Under the pieces are notes generated by a model. It worked only from the letters and a program-made list of their open reading frames with translations, had not been told where the DNA came from and made no database searches. A stretch of 64,000 bases of DNA from Echinometra lucunter (taxonomy: Eukaryota; Echinodermata; Echinoidea; Camarodonta; Echinometridae). Below, piece by piece: positions 9,385 to 21,307 of this stretch. Numbering within the stretch: the first letter of the stretch is position 1; each line of letters opens with the position of its first letter. Location of the stretch: positions 23,587,202 to 23,651,201 of the forward strand of contig CM057165.1 in NCBI GenBank assembly GCA_029962745.1, written 5' to 3'. A program made the position numbers and the translations under genes.

Positions 9385-12294
9385 CACTCTCTCTCTCTCT
9401 CTCTCTCTCCCTCTCAAGAGTGTGTGAGAGAGAGAATTAGAGAGACATAAATTAAATTTCCAGACTCTCCATCCAAGTAAATAGGTATTCGCAGATTTCT
9501 CCGCACGACGGAGCGCCCTGTCATGGGAGCTGAAGTCCTGAAGTACGCTCGACAACAGGTCATGTGGGTCTTGAATTTCGCGTCGCGTGCCATGAATTTT
9601 GCATCCCAGGTCATGAATTTCGCATTACACGAGTCATGAATTGCACATGACCTGTTGTCGAGCGTACTTCAGGGCCACCATAGAAAAGCAATAGCATAAC
9701 AATGGCATGAGCCCACCGTCCGCACACCTTACGATTCGACTGGACTTGAGTGAGAGGAGAAGAATTGCAGGGCAGTGATCACAAGCCACGACATCGCACA
9801 TCGCACATCCAACTATATCAATACTGCTGTGTGACTGGCTGGAAGTTGGATTGAGCTGTGACGTCACATCTCTTCTCACTCAGTCGCAGACCGGTCGCAG
9901 ACCAGTCGGATCGTAAGGTGTGCATGCAATGGGCTTTATTGATTTTCTCCAGGTGGTATTTGAAGGAATCAGAGGGTCGAGTAATCTGGGCGATATAGCT
10001 CTAGATGACATCAGTTTTACACCTGACTGCGTTGAATCGAAGGAGCCCCTTCCCCCTGCCGGAATTACCCCTACTCCAGGTATGATTCGATTTATGAATT
10101 TTAACGTTATTTTCCATCAGGAAAGGTTTTTATTATTATAATCATCATTATTATTATAATTATCATTATTATTAACATTATTATCATTATTATCACTATT
10201 ATCATTATTAATACTATTGGTAATTCTTGTTATCACTATTATTATTATTACTATCATTATTATTAATGTTGTTGCTGTTGTTATTGCCCTGAAATAATAA
10301 TTCTAATGGAATTATCGGTAATAAATGCTGAAGCACAAACTCTTCCAGCTAAAACACAGATCTCGGTAGTGTATTCAGAACTTGGGCTAGGGCGGAGGGG
10401 GGGGGGGGGGAAGCGGGGAGATGCTCAGGATTCCGTAACCTGGTATGTTTCTATAATATATTTCCTCATTATTGAAGTCTACAGAGTATTCACGTAATTT
10501 GAAGTGGGTTTTGGAGGGGTGGTGATAGTCAAAATTGACTGATCGTCATTACAGCTTGATTCTAATTTTGCCGTGGCCTTGCTGGAGGCTGTACGCTGGC
10601 TGAATTTCAGTACTGAATACGCTGCTGATTTTTCCTCATACTGAAAATTTATTGACACCTGCATTAATTTTGCTAAATTAACCTTGAAAAATTACAAACA
10701 AAGAAAATATCGTATTGGGCTTTATGTTTTGCTCAGGACACAGAACATCGATTAGTATCTTGATAAAGAGCTCTGATTTAGTAAATTGTGAAATTAATTT
10801 CGGGCTAACTTGACAGACTTTGGTATGTTACACTTCGAAGGCATTTTGTCTTTGCTTTTTGTTATTTCAGTAAATAACTGTCAGGATGGCATGCGACCTT
10901 GTAACATAGAGGAATGCATTGATGAGTCTTACTATTGCGACTTCAGAACTGACTGTGCCATGGGTGGAGAGGATGAATTATACTGCCGTAAGGAATTTAA
11001 TAACTCTCTGTGTTATATATGCTGTCCTAAATGTCTCTGAGGGTATATGGGACATTTGAATTTGCCCCCTCCCAGACATCGTTTCAAGTACGGAAGCTTA
11101 AAAGTGCCACTGAGATGACGACATAATTCAAGCCATGGAGACGAGTTAAAAGACGAGATTAGGAGTTCTTGGAACTCGGCAATTCGGCTTATTCTGAACA
11201 AAGGCCAAGAAGACGAATTGTTGAAACTCCGTAAGTCGACTTCTTTGGGACAAGAAGACAAGATGACGAGTTGCTGAGACTTGCCTGGAACAAAAAGACA
11301 AGATGACGAGTTGTTGAAACTCGGCAAGTGGACTTGTTTGGGACAAGAATTCAAGATGACCGGTTGTTGAAACTTGGCAAGTCGACTTATTTTGGACGAG
11401 AAGACGAGATGACGAGATAATTGAACTTGCTGAGATCCAGAATCTCATCTCGTCTTCTTGTCCTAACTACGTAACTATCCGAGTTTAATTAACTCGTCAT
11501 CTCGTCTTCTCGTCCCAAACAAGTCGACTTGCCGGGTTGCAATAGCTTGTCTTCTCGTCTTCTTGTCCTAAACAAGTCGACTTGCCGAGTTCCAAGAACT
11601 CGTCACCTTGCATTTTGACTCGTCTTGTCGTCTTCTTGGCCTTTATTATCTCGTCATCTCGGTGGCACTTTTAAGCTTCCGTATTAAAGTGAACCGACAA
11701 ACGGGTCCACTCCTCATAAAGAGTGTAGTTGAAAATGTATCGGCTGAATAGGGATGATACGGGAACCCGATTTATAACCAACATAAACTTTCTGTGGATG
11801 AAAGGTTTACAATAACCATTATAACCCTCACATGTAATTTTGAAAGACTATTTAAAACCTAAGTAGATAATAGTTTACTCGTTTGATCTTTAATACCCTA
11901 TCATAAGTGTCAAACGTTTCATGTCAGTAGTTTGTCGTTCTACTGCGATGGCCTTTGAACATGAAAATTATCCTGGTGCATATTGAATGTTGTTATTTTA
12001 GTATACACAATAATACTTAACAAAAAGAAGAACTATTTCAGATTTTTTCATTTCCCATTTTAGCTACTACATGTGATTTCGACACGGAGGGGGCTCTGAG
12101 CCTGTGCTACTGGAGCCAAGATGTCAATGATGATTTTGACTTCTCATGGTTCAATGGACCTGACATGGACGATAGTTACAAGGGTCCGAGAACTGACCAT
12201 ACCACCGAGTCAACTACAGGTTTGTTGGAAAAATCATACAAAGATGATGGCAATAACTTAACAATGAAGATGATAATAAGAATGTTATTTACTT

Positions 12295-12351
<57 letters not shown>

Positions 12352-13166
12352 TTACTATTACATATTATAGAATATATATTCAAATGTTGTCCTTTTTATT
12401 TATTTATTTATTTATTTAAAGGTTTGTCTTTTTTTGACACAGCGTCTATTTCAATAACCTAGAAGGCAGAGCTCATGATACTCAAAATACACATAACACA
12501 ATTCATAGGAATCTCAGCTTTTCGCGTGTAAAGATATTACCAACTTAGCGTACTGACCGTGAAATTGATTATATTTACAAAAGTTCATTATAGTTTTACA
12601 TCAGTGAAAAAACACAAACTGTCGTAGATATTTCCCTGCTATGAATAACAATCTCATTTCCCCCTTTTTTCACAGGCCATTACATCTATGTGGATGGTAC
12701 CATCTCCTCTATTAATACATTCACCAAACTCATCAGTCCCATCTATAAGAAAGCAGCGAGGGGTTGCACGTTCAGTATGTATTACTACATGTTTGGTGTG
12801 GAGTATGGCGACTTAGAGGTGCGGCTTATAAACCAGGAGGGATTGGATATTCGCCTGACCAAAGTTGAGGACGACGCGCTCGATTATAATAAATGGATTC
12901 TCAGCGAATCGCTGATTCCTGCTTGTACTCAAAACTTCCAAGTGAGGACACATTGTAAATAATAGAAAATATTCGGTCCTAAGTATGCCGTGCCGTGCCG
13001 AGCCGGGGGGGGGGGGGGGGGCAACGGCCTTAATCATTTATAGATGAGACAACAGTTACGAAGACCATTGATTATGGGGTGTCGGAGAGGTCCTGTCATC
13101 TCATTTTCCCACTTCCTTTCATCATCCTTTTCATTTCCTCCATCTCCTGTTTAACCGGGTTCAGTT

Positions 13167-13202
<36 letters not shown>

Positions 13203-16200
13203 GGGACCACACCTCCCCTAGGCGTTGTCCCTAGGGGGAAAATGTTCATATACTGCTCCACGGTAATGTCGTAGGCCTATGTCATATGCTCCGGCGACAA
13301 TATAAAGTAACAAAGTCCTGGACTTCAGCCCCTTTAGCCCTAGACAAAATATTGTACTACATTGTAAAAAAAAATATCCCTATTGGTAATAATTCTACTT
13401 AAGAAAGTTAAGGAAATATTATTTCCTTAACTTTCTTAAGTAGAATTTACCTAAAAGCTCGAAGTCTTTCCCCTTACACACTCGATTTAAGTCTTACTAA
13501 CTCAGACTTTCAATGTATTAAAATATACGTGATATAATAAAGTACAATTATATCTAAGTAATTTGAACTTGAATCAATTTAGTGATCTTAACTCAAATTA
13601 AGAAATTATGCTTATTACTCAAACAATTTATGTTGACTGTACTTCTCTTTTTCAAGTAAAGACTGATTAACATAACACATGAATATTCATTTAGACCAAG
13701 TTAATGCATTTAAAAAATAAAACAGTCAATTTCTGTGTTTGAATGAAATCTGATTAAAAAATTTATGGGTTGCAAACTATTTCTTAATTCATTTAAGTAA
13801 CGAAAGAACGATTTCGAATCGTCACTAATTTCAAAGCAAATCAAAACTTGATGTTTCAGGAAAATTTTCAACCAATTTATTTGTAATATGCACCAATCAA
13901 TTATGGATATAAAGGTCAGTACCTTATTGAGTAAGTGCCACAGTGAAGTGTAATTAAGATAATGCTAGCTGGCGATATTTGATTAAAACTTTATAGTTGA
14001 AATTGTGTCAATGAATGTCGCATGAGTAATGGACTTTCGTGCTTGATAAAAGCAAGCGTTTTTTAAACAATCATATATTACAATAATTATCTAAGTTGAT
14101 GTAACTTAATTCAACTGAGTAAAAGCGATGTAAGGAAAATAAGTAAATTCTAGTTAAAATAGCTTTAAGTTAATATTACTTGAAAAAAATTAAGGCGGTT
14201 TCCATGATTCCTTAAACATGTTACACCTAACTAAATCCCAGATATCAACTTTAACGCTTATACCCTACTTGAAACCAGTGGCGCAGCTAGGATTTTTTTG
14301 AGTAGGGGGCACTGGGGGCCATGAAATTTATAGGGACACCCGAATAATTTTTTTCGGGGTGGAACGGGGAGGTGATAGCTGATATTATTTAATTTGAGGC
14401 TGCCAATTAATTTTTTAAGACTCAACTGTCTTATCACAGCCAGGATTTCATTTTAGGACGCGGTAGTGAGCAAGCGAAGCGTCCGAATGAGATATTAGGG
14501 GGAGAGTGCAGGCAGGAGGAGTCCCTCCCCCTCCCATGCGAAGCACGGAGACTTCGACGTTTCTATGTCATCGCTCCTTGTCTGCTTCTTCTCTTCATAC
14601 CTTCTATCACCTTTTTTCTCTTCTCGCTTAAGTTTTATTTTTTATATTTATTTTGATTTTTTATGTATTGTTTTTTTGGCTGGGAGCCGCCCCATAGCCT
14701 CCCGGCTGCGCGGGTGTGTACACTGACGCATAATTATGTATAGTGATGTAGCACGGATTTTTCGGGGGTTGGGCTTTCTATTTCGAGTAGGTGATAGACT
14801 AGGCCTAATTTTCACCTTTTCCACTGTGCCATATTTTCTGACTGATCATGATAAGAATGAATAACACATTAGATTAGAGGGATATTAAAAAAAGTATGAT
14901 TTATCAGAGACACACCATCTCATAGCAGAAAAATTCTATTTCGATTCTTTAAATTCTTATCAATTTGTCCATTTTTCGTTTCCTACCCTCAGCATGATTT
15001 TTTTCCTTTTTTTTTGGGGGGGGGGGGAAACCTGGGGGGCACGCAAGTATGTGTGGGGGCCTTGCCTGAAACCAAAGTGCAACATTAATCCTAGTTCTCT
15101 AGTTTTGCTATATTTGACAAATAATATTTATTTCCCCTTCAAATCTCCAGATCGTCATCGAGGCGGAAGACAGACAGGTTCTCCCTGCCGAGAGCGGGTT
15201 CGCCGTGGACGATATCGCTTTCAGTAACTGTGCCTATCCAGAGACCGTGGAGAGCGGTTCTTGTGGTCGGGGCATGTCGCAGTGCGAGGCTGGCGAGTGC
15301 TACCCGGAAGAGAACCAGTGCGATTTCACACAAGACTGCTGTGACATGTCAGATGAAAACCCGCAAACCTGCAGTAAATATCACTTTTTTAATTTCTATT
15401 TTCTCCAGGGTATTCTTTTTCGTTCATTTTTTTTTCTTCTTCGAATCTTTCGCAACTACTGTAAAAAAAAAAGAAACTCAACTCAAGGGTAATTTTAAGT
15501 TGTGTGGTATACTTTCAGAACTTTACACCACCTTCCCTCCCCCATTTTGTACAGAAATCTCTCTGTAGAAATTTTTATCACGTCACATTGCATTGATATT
15601 AATCCACAATGGATTTTATTTCGATAAAATTCTATTTGATTCTATTTGATATTTAAGCTGTGTCATGTAACATCAGACACAGTTTCTAAACATCATGACT
15701 TTATTTTTGTTAATCAGGCCCGCCTGAGAGAGCTTCGTCGGTATGCCACTCATTTAGAACTGTCACACCTGACACTCCTGGTGCTTCATTGTTATTACCC
15801 CAGCTTTAGCATTGCTGCCTCTAGTAGTTCAGGAATTTTTTTTTACCAGGTACCCATTTACTACACCTGGGTGGAAAGTGGCATACGTAGATAAATGTCT
15901 TGACGAAAGACATTCACTGGCGTAAATCCCGGGGGGATGGGGGGATATATCCCCCACTTTTTTAAGAGGGGGATGGCGTGTACAAATATCCCCCCACTTT
16001 TTAAGGAAGAAATGGTATTTGAATTAATCAGTTAAAAGAATTTTTAATAATCTGTCATTAAAAACCATCATATTTTAGAATTTTTATTTGAAAATGCGAT
16101 TGAAAACCAGAAAAGCGGTTACTTTTGGCTCACTCGCTTTGCTTGCTCGTTATATTTTTAGAATCTTCATTTGAAAATGCGATTGAAAACCAGAAAAGTG

Positions 16201-16857
16201 GTTATTTTTGGCTCGCTCGCTTTGCTCGCTGGCAATATGAAAAGTGAATTGTGTGTAAGGGTGGTCTGTGCAGGTGGGTGAGGGCGTGTGTTTGTACACA
16301 AGTGTGGGTTCGACAGAAAAAAAAATCGGCAGAAAAAGTCGATCATCCCCCCCGCCCCCCCCCCACTCCTCAAAGTGGATTTACGCCGGTGGAGACATTG
16401 CATGGTACTGTGGCAAGACTTGAACCTTCAACCATTTAATCCCAAGGAGGTACCATAGAATCTATGGTACCTCCTTGGAAATCCACAGTCCGGTGACGTA
16501 TCAACTAGACCACTATTTTCTTTCTTTCTTTCTTTCTTTATTTATTTGTAAATGCACTGAGAGTTTCTCTCTTTTCTCCTCTTTCTGGCTTTCCTTCATT
16601 TTGATTTCTTATACCACCCTTTACGTGATATGCGCTATACAAGAACGGATTATTATTATTGTATCAATAATAAAAGTCGTGATTTCCCCCCCCCCCAAAT
16701 CTAGGTCAACTTGGATACTCCATGTGCGACTTTGAGACTGACTTTTGTTACTGGGAACAGTTGACCACCGATGAATTTGACTGGAGAAGGAACCAAGGAG
16801 CAACATCCAGTGAAGGAACTGGACCTGACGTGGACCACACGTACGGAACTGCTGAAG
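8600..16857 (+). CDS. MAM/LDLa multidomain gene 1 (partial; seven exons)
   Basis: Seven exons with good GT-AG borders join in one open frame: 8600-8764, 9953-10079, 10871-10987, 12064-12219, 12676-12941, 15151-15373, 16705-16857. They encode the end of a MAM domain, an LDLa, a full MAM, an LDLa, and the first exon of another MAM. MAM modules (about 160 residues) mediate extracellular adhesion; LDLa modules bind calcium and ligands. Order, phase and exon length match gene 2 exons from 36753 to 41890, so the two are tandem paralogues. The 5' part is not in the window. The 3' part is either in gap 2 or lost. No frameshift is seen. The best general comparison is MALRD1-like proteins. Confidence 0.88.
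8890..9027. mobile_element. Foldback MITE, TTTCATGAAAC family
   Basis: The ends are inverted copies around TTCATGAAGTGTCTTGTCA. It shares the interior phrase AAATCCTTGCATCTGA and GGCTGAGAGCAAATTTGTCA with copies at 36084 and 47626. It lies in a gene 1 intron and is noncoding. Confidence 0.6.
9329..9425 (+). repeat. (CA)n(CT)n microsatellite
   Basis: A CA-dinucleotide run with few breaks passes into a CT run, then inverted GAGAGA. Intronic. Confidence 0.9.
9536..9675. repeat. Inverted repeat, about 30-bp arms
   Basis: CCTGAAGTACGCTCGACAAC at about 9536 is mirrored at 9645-9675, with an approximately 80-bp loop of diverged TCATGAATTTCGCAT units. A small foldback element. Confidence 0.7.
9711..9934. 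mobile_element. MITE with GCCCA ends, abutting a splice acceptor
   Basis: Left end GCCCACCGTCCGCACACC, right end mirrored with matching CACACCTTACGAT segments. The same terminal family occurs at 58412/59629-60027. The right end is only about 18 bp from the AG of exon 9953, so it now supplies part of the intron end. Confidence 0.65.
9953..10079 (+). CDS. Gene 1 exon D (MAM C-terminus)
   Basis: 127 bp, starts phase 0, ends phase 1. It encodes [20 protein letters not shown] and SFTPDC, the closing strand and last cysteine of a MAM domain, followed by a Pro/Thr-rich linker. Acceptor TTTTCTCCAG, donor GTATGA. Confidence 0.88.
10133..10270 (+). repeat. (ATT/ATC)n imperfect microsatellite
   Basis: Trinucleotide run of TTA, ATC and ATT units in the intron after exon D. 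Confidence 0.85.
10871..10987 (+). CDS. Gene 1 LDLa exon
   Basis: 117 bp, phase 1 to phase 1, a symmetric module exon. It encodes a six-cysteine LDLa ([17 protein letters not shown], then [19 protein letters not shown]) with acidic residues at the usual calcium-cage positions. It matches gene 2 exon 38555-38673 once two surplus bases there are discounted. Confidence 0.9.
11091..11681. mobile_element. Foldback MITE, Tc1/mariner-like (TA target)
   Basis: The ends CGGAAGCTTAAAAGTGCCAC are exact inverted copies, flanked by TA on both sides. The interior consists of diverged units around GAGTTGTTGAAACTCGGCAA in both orientations. Noncoding, intronic. Confidence 0.8.
12064..12219 (+). CDS. Gene 1 exon A (MAM N-terminus)
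   Basis: 156 bp, phase 1 to phase 1. It encodes [29 protein letters not shown], and the DHTTESTTG that closes the first MAM segment. The two cysteines, tryptophan and DHT motif are MAM hallmarks. Confidence 0.9.
12294..12360 (+). repeat. (ACT)n microsatellite
   Basis: About twenty CTA/ACT triplets followed by TTTA repeats at 12398-12420. Confidence 0.9.
12676..12941 (+). CDS. Gene 1 exon B (MAM core)
   Basis: 266 bp, phase 1 to phase 0, exactly the length of gene 2 exon 40053-40318. It encodes [43 protein letters not shown], and ends IPACTQNFQ. Donor is CAA|GTGAGG. Confidence 0.92.
13391..13447. repeat. Perfect palindrome, 27-bp arms
   Basis: AATTCTACTTAAGAAAGTTA and seven further bases are mirrored exactly around ATT. 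It sits at the left edge of an AT-rich stretch (13450-14200) with many ACTTAAGT-like words, perhaps the end of a decayed element. Confidence 0.85.
13448..15150 (+). other. Long gene 1 intron with MITE remains
   Basis: No gene seen. Near 14278 a hAT-like end CAGTGGCGCAGCTAGGA is followed by G-rich stretches and GAGCAAGCGAAGCG. Around 14680-14720 are GC-rich remnants. No second terminus can be fixed. Confidence 0.5.
15151..15373 (+). CDS. Gene 1 exon C + LDLa (MAM end fused to LDLa)
   Basis: 223 bp, phase 0 to phase 1. It encodes [24 protein letters not shown] (MAM end), then an LDLa with [39 protein letters not shown]. The LDLa has a seventh cysteine (DCCD), also found in the gene 2 counterpart at 41059. 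Donor GTAAAT is weaker than consensus. Confidence 0.9.
15700..15914 (-). mobile_element. SINE-like repeat, minus strand, split by a hAT element
   Basis: Minus-strand sequence contains ACCTGGTAAAAA, CCACTTTCCACCCAGG and similar SINE body words. It is interrupted by the element at 15915 and continues at 16392-16440 with CAAGTCTTGCCACAG. The tRNA head is not clearly seen. Confidence 0.45.
15915..16391. mobile_element. hAT-type MITE, CACTGGCGTAAATCC ends
   Basis: Left end CACTGGCGTAAATCC and right end GGATTTACGCCGGTG are inverted. Flanks AAGACATT and GAGACATT form a 7-of-8 target duplication. The interior repeats CTCGCTTTGCTCGCT. Its closest relative is the element at 58419-59620. Intronic in gene 1. 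Confidence 0.8.
16442..16478. repeat. Perfect hairpin, 17-bp arms
   Basis: CCAAGGAGGTACCATAG, loop AAT, then its exact complement. It lies next to the split SINE. Confidence 0.9.
16705..16857 (+). CDS. Gene 1 exon A' (start of next MAM)
   Basis: 153 bp, phase 1 to phase 1. It encodes [35 protein letters not shown], and DHTYGTAEG. It parallels gene 2 exon 41744-41890 closely ([20 protein letters not shown]). Gene 1 cannot be followed further: B', C' and D exons are absent up to the gap at 17753. Confidence 0.9.
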
Positions 16858-17752
16858 GTAGGTTCAAGTGTATATATATTATGCCAAGTTTGGGGAGGCA
16901 TTCTCTATTCCATCACTGCTGTGCAGTGCAGTTACAGCTTGGACAATGATAATGTTGACAACAAAATAATCACAGGACCATAGGATTTGGATGGATTTTT
17001 GTAGTTTCACAGTCTAGGTTTATACAATAACTTTTAATTTTGTTCTTTCTTGCCATGGTCGATGTTCATGTTTTTAAAGAGTTAACATGTAATGCTACTT
17101 CTTTTTTTTAATCAATTCTTCATATGCCTTGGCCTTTATTGTCTGATAATACTACCATTTTCTGAATGTATAGAAGTACTATTCATTAATATAAATAACT
17201 GTTTAATGTCTTGTCAGTCTATTTTGCCAGTGGTAGACGGATTTCTGTATTTGTAATCAGACAATGAAGTTCTTGAATCTTGAATCTTGATACCTCATCT
17301 CGTCTCATCTCACCTCATGAAATGTAAAGGAAAGATGATATCGATGACGTGACGAAATTTTGATTTTCATCAAGACCGGCGAAAAAAAAAAACATGACAA
17401 CTATTGCTATGTTGGTAACAAAATCTTATTGGTAAAGCCAATTTCCGATTTAAAAAAAAGGAGTATTATATAGTTGAATGACTCAGCCCTCTCTTTTCCC
17501 ATGCTCTTCTTTCTTCCTCCTCCTTTTTTTCTTTTTTTTTTCTCTTGAAAAATCATAGGGGGCAGTCACCCCCTGCCCCCCTGTATCGCCGCCCCTGGTT
17601 GCAAGATCTATACTTGTTATGAGGTTCGGAGAAAGAGCAAGACTTGCTAGCTTTACTATCACTTATTCATGTATATGCAAACTTATTGTGATTATTTTTT
17701 TCCGTCAGGTTATTAAAGCTACACACAAGCTAGTAATTCCATGAGGTTAGGA

Positions 17753-18252
17753 NNNNNNNNNNNNNNNNNNNNNNNNNNNNNNNNNNNNNNNNNNNNNNNN
17801 NNNNNNNNNNNNNNNNNNNNNNNNNNNNNNNNNNNNNNNNNNNNNNNNNNNNNNNNNNNNNNNNNNNNNNNNNNNNNNNNNNNNNNNNNNNNNNNNNNNN
17901 NNNNNNNNNNNNNNNNNNNNNNNNNNNNNNNNNNNNNNNNNNNNNNNNNNNNNNNNNNNNNNNNNNNNNNNNNNNNNNNNNNNNNNNNNNNNNNNNNNNN
18001 NNNNNNNNNNNNNNNNNNNNNNNNNNNNNNNNNNNNNNNNNNNNNNNNNNNNNNNNNNNNNNNNNNNNNNNNNNNNNNNNNNNNNNNNNNNNNNNNNNNN
18101 NNNNNNNNNNNNNNNNNNNNNNNNNNNNNNNNNNNNNNNNNNNNNNNNNNNNNNNNNNNNNNNNNNNNNNNNNNNNNNNNNNNNNNNNNNNNNNNNNNNN
18201 NNNNNNNNNNNNNNNNNNNNNNNNNNNNNNNNNNNNNNNNNNNNNNNNNNNN
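17753..18252. other. Assembly gap 2 (500 N)
   Basis: Placeholder-sized. By comparison with gene 2, the missing part of gene 1 would need about eight more exons (B', C', D, LDLa, linker, transmembrane, two tail exons). These either lie here or are gone. Confidence 0.9.
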
Positions 18253-18641
18253 AATGGTAATAAATCAAACACTTCTAGAGATGCATGGTATTGAACGACA
18301 AAACAACAACGTAAGCCGACCTTGCTGAATATTCATAATGACCACAGAGGAAGCTTTACTTTTATCATCTTCTTTTCATAATTCTCTTTTGTTGAAGATT
18401 CGCATCTGCGTGTTTGTTCTCAGTGTGGTTTGGTGGAGATTTTTTTTTTTACGCATTCTGTTTCTGTAGCGTATTCCTTCGAAAATTCCCATTTAAACTG
18501 CCAACATATTCGTGGATCTCTGCATATTCTGCTTGAGTCGACTACACTGACAACTGTTTCACTGACTTTCTGCATCGCTTGATCGCAACGACTTTCGTCC
18601 TGAGAAATTTAGTAATCATCGTCCTGGTCCTACTCATCATC

Positions 18642-18723
18642 ATGAACAGTCGTGTTGTATCCATGTTAATGCTGATATCGATCCTGGTTGCATATGCTAT
18701 CTCCAGTTCGAAAGCTGCTGAAG
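18642..18723 (+). CDS. Secreted peptide gene, left copy, exon 1
   Basis: 82 bp, ends phase 1 with donor GTTAGT. It encodes MNSRVVSMLMLISILVAYA and ISSSKAAE: a classic signal peptide with a short basic n-region, a hydrophobic core, and probable cleavage after SSSKA or nearby. It joins 23646-23728 in frame. The protein is 54 residues. I do not recognise the family. Confidence 0.65.
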
Positions 18724-19072
18724 GTTAGTCTTTTTCAGTGCGTATCGGGGAGGGGGGAGGGGGAGGGGGAAGGGGGCACGAGCCCCGGTTACCACTTTTA
18801 GGAAGCGCAAAAAAAAAAAAAAAAAAAAGACAAGCAAAGAGAGAGAAAAAAATCCGTTATTTGATATCCTGCCTACATGTCCGGTCGATGTCGTACACAA
18901 GTATGATTTGAAACGTCGGTATAATACTGACACCTTTTTAGTTGGAAGGGGCGCAATTTCCTCCGGGCGCCGTTTTCCTTAGATACGCCACTGGGCTTTT
19001 TTTTCGGTGAAAAACAAACAATATATTGGGGCAAAGCCCAAGGTATGGGCATGGTCAGTTGATTATGTGGCG

Positions 19073-20068
19073 CCAGAATTACACCATTTTGTGACAAAAT
19101 TGATTCAAAACTCAATTTTGTTACAAAGATTCATATTCTGTAAGCCATTTTGTTACAAAATGAAATGCAACAGGTAATTTTGTAACAAAATCTCTCACAT
19201 CAATCTTATTTTGTAACAGAATCATATTTTGTTACAAAAATAAGGAAGGCAGTAATCCATTATGTTACAAAATGAAATGTAACAGGTAATTTTGTAACAA
19301 AATCTTATTTTGCTACAAAATAAGGAATATGGTTATCCATTTTGTTACAGATTGAAATGGCTAATTTAATTTGGAACAGAATCCTATTTTGCTACAAAGC
19401 AAGGAAGACAAAATCCATTTTGTTACAAAATGAAATGTAACAGGTAATATGATAATAAAGTATCTCAGATCGCTTTTATTTTGTAACAGAATCAGATTTT
19501 GTTACAAAATAAGGCAGGCACGAAATCCATTTTGTCACAAAATTTTTCAACGCAATTTAATTTTGAACAAAAAGCATTTTGTTACAAAATGAAAATGGTC
19601 TCAAATTCATTTTGTAACAAAAGGCATTCTGTAACAAAATAATCATGACCAAAACATTTTTGACGATCCCATTTTGTAACAAAACAACCGGAACAAAAAT
19701 ATTTTGTTACAAAAAATATAACCAAAAATATTTATGACCATTCCATTTTGTAACAAACGCATTTTGTAACAAAACGAATTTGCCGACAACAAAATGCATT
19801 TTATAACAAAGCCCATTTTGTTACAAAATGAAAATAGTCTCCAATTTATTTTGTAACAAAAAGCATTCTGTTACAAAATAATCATAACCAAAAACATTTT
19901 TGACCATTCCAGTTTGTAACAAAACGCATTTTGTTACATTGATGTGAGAGATTTTGTTACAAAATTGCCTGTTGTATTTTATTTTGTAACAAAATGGATT
20001 ACAGATTATGAATTTTGTAACAAATTTGAGTTTTTAATCAATTTTGTCACAAAATGGTGTTATTCTGG
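19073..20068. mobile_element. Foldback element made of TTTTGTTACAAAA palindromes
   Basis: Ends CCAGAATTACACCATTTTGT and ATGGTGTTATTCTGG are inverted, with diverged spacing. Between them I count by eye about 34 copies of TTTTGT(T/A)ACAAAA and near variants, each itself a palindrome, separated by 10-25 bp. Inserted in the intron of the left peptide gene; absent from the right copy. Confidence 0.8.
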
Positions 20069-20819
20069 ACCGAATAGTGAAGGAAACACTTGGCGCCCCA
20101 TAGCTGATATCCTATACGTTACCAAGTGTTATGGCATTATCAAATTAAACTGACTTCATTTCTGTCATGTCATTTTAAAATTTCTTAGAGATCCAAGCTT
20201 AACTGGAATTATTTTCTTGATATAATCAACAGAGATGATATTTTAGATGATGTCGATATGGTACGGGATAAAGTAAGTTTAAAGTTCAAAGTTCAAAGTT
20301 TTATTTCATATTTCTTTAAAATAATCAGTTAACATAAATATACCAGTAATAATACACTAAACTGGACACACAACAATGAACATACAATCATAAAAAACAA
20401 CAATGACAAAATGTGGCATTTGCAGGAGAGTTGCTGTGGATCAGCACATCCCACAGCATAGGTCGATGCGTTATGAATTGCATATTTCTTTATGGAATTC
20501 ATTACAAATTATCAACAAGAGAGAAATGATAATTACAAAATGTAGAATACAAGCGGAAATAATGAGAATGAACAAAACCAGAACCAAACAAGAACAACCA
20601 TGATTGTGCATACATTTACAAAGAGGAGTACGGGGGGGGGGGGGGGTACATGTAAGCATGTAAGGGAACAAGACAAGACTGATGTTACGCATTGCTGTAA
20701 CAACTTAAACGATACATTTTTGTTTCCTTTTAAAGCTAGAGTAGGGGCATTGCATTAATTCCTGTGGCAGATAATTCCATTATAATTGGCCCATTGTAAC
20801 GTATGGTAGATAAATCCAG

Positions 20820-21078
20820 GATGGAATATTCAAGTCATTAGAGTTTATTTATTTACAGCATAATCAATCGCAAAATAGTCATTAAATACGTAAGGCAATA
20901 AACTTTTAACTGCAGAAAAAAACAAAGCATGCAGCATGCATACGGTATAAATCACAAACCTCTAAGATTTTCATTTTATAAAAAAGAATATCTGTAGTGT
21001 GGGCAGAATAGTGAGAATCAGTAACTACCCTGATTGCTCTTTTCTGCAATAAGGAAATTATAAACTTCTTGGACTCGC
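20820..21078 (-). pseudogene. LINE reverse transcriptase C-terminal fragment
   Basis: The minus strand encodes FIISLLQKRAIRVVTDSHYS, HTTDILFYKMKILEVCDLYR, characteristic of the C-terminal region of CR1/L2-like LINEs. The right arm at about 27700 lacks it, so it inserted after the duplication. The right boundary lies near GGGCGAGTCC at 21070. Confidence 0.7.
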
Positions 21079-21307
21079 CCATAATTCTGATACTTTTTTT
21101 ACATATTGTATGTTTGTATACTCCAGTGCTATGTATAATTCTGTCGTGAAATGTCCTTTGGTATTTCAGACCACTGGAAGAAGAATTTCTGTTATAGCAC
21201 AGATATAAATCAGTAAATTCAAGTAATACATGAATAAAATATGAAGTATATTTCCTCCGCGAAATTATACTTACAAACATGAGTGACCTAGTATAAAGGT
21301 ATATTTG

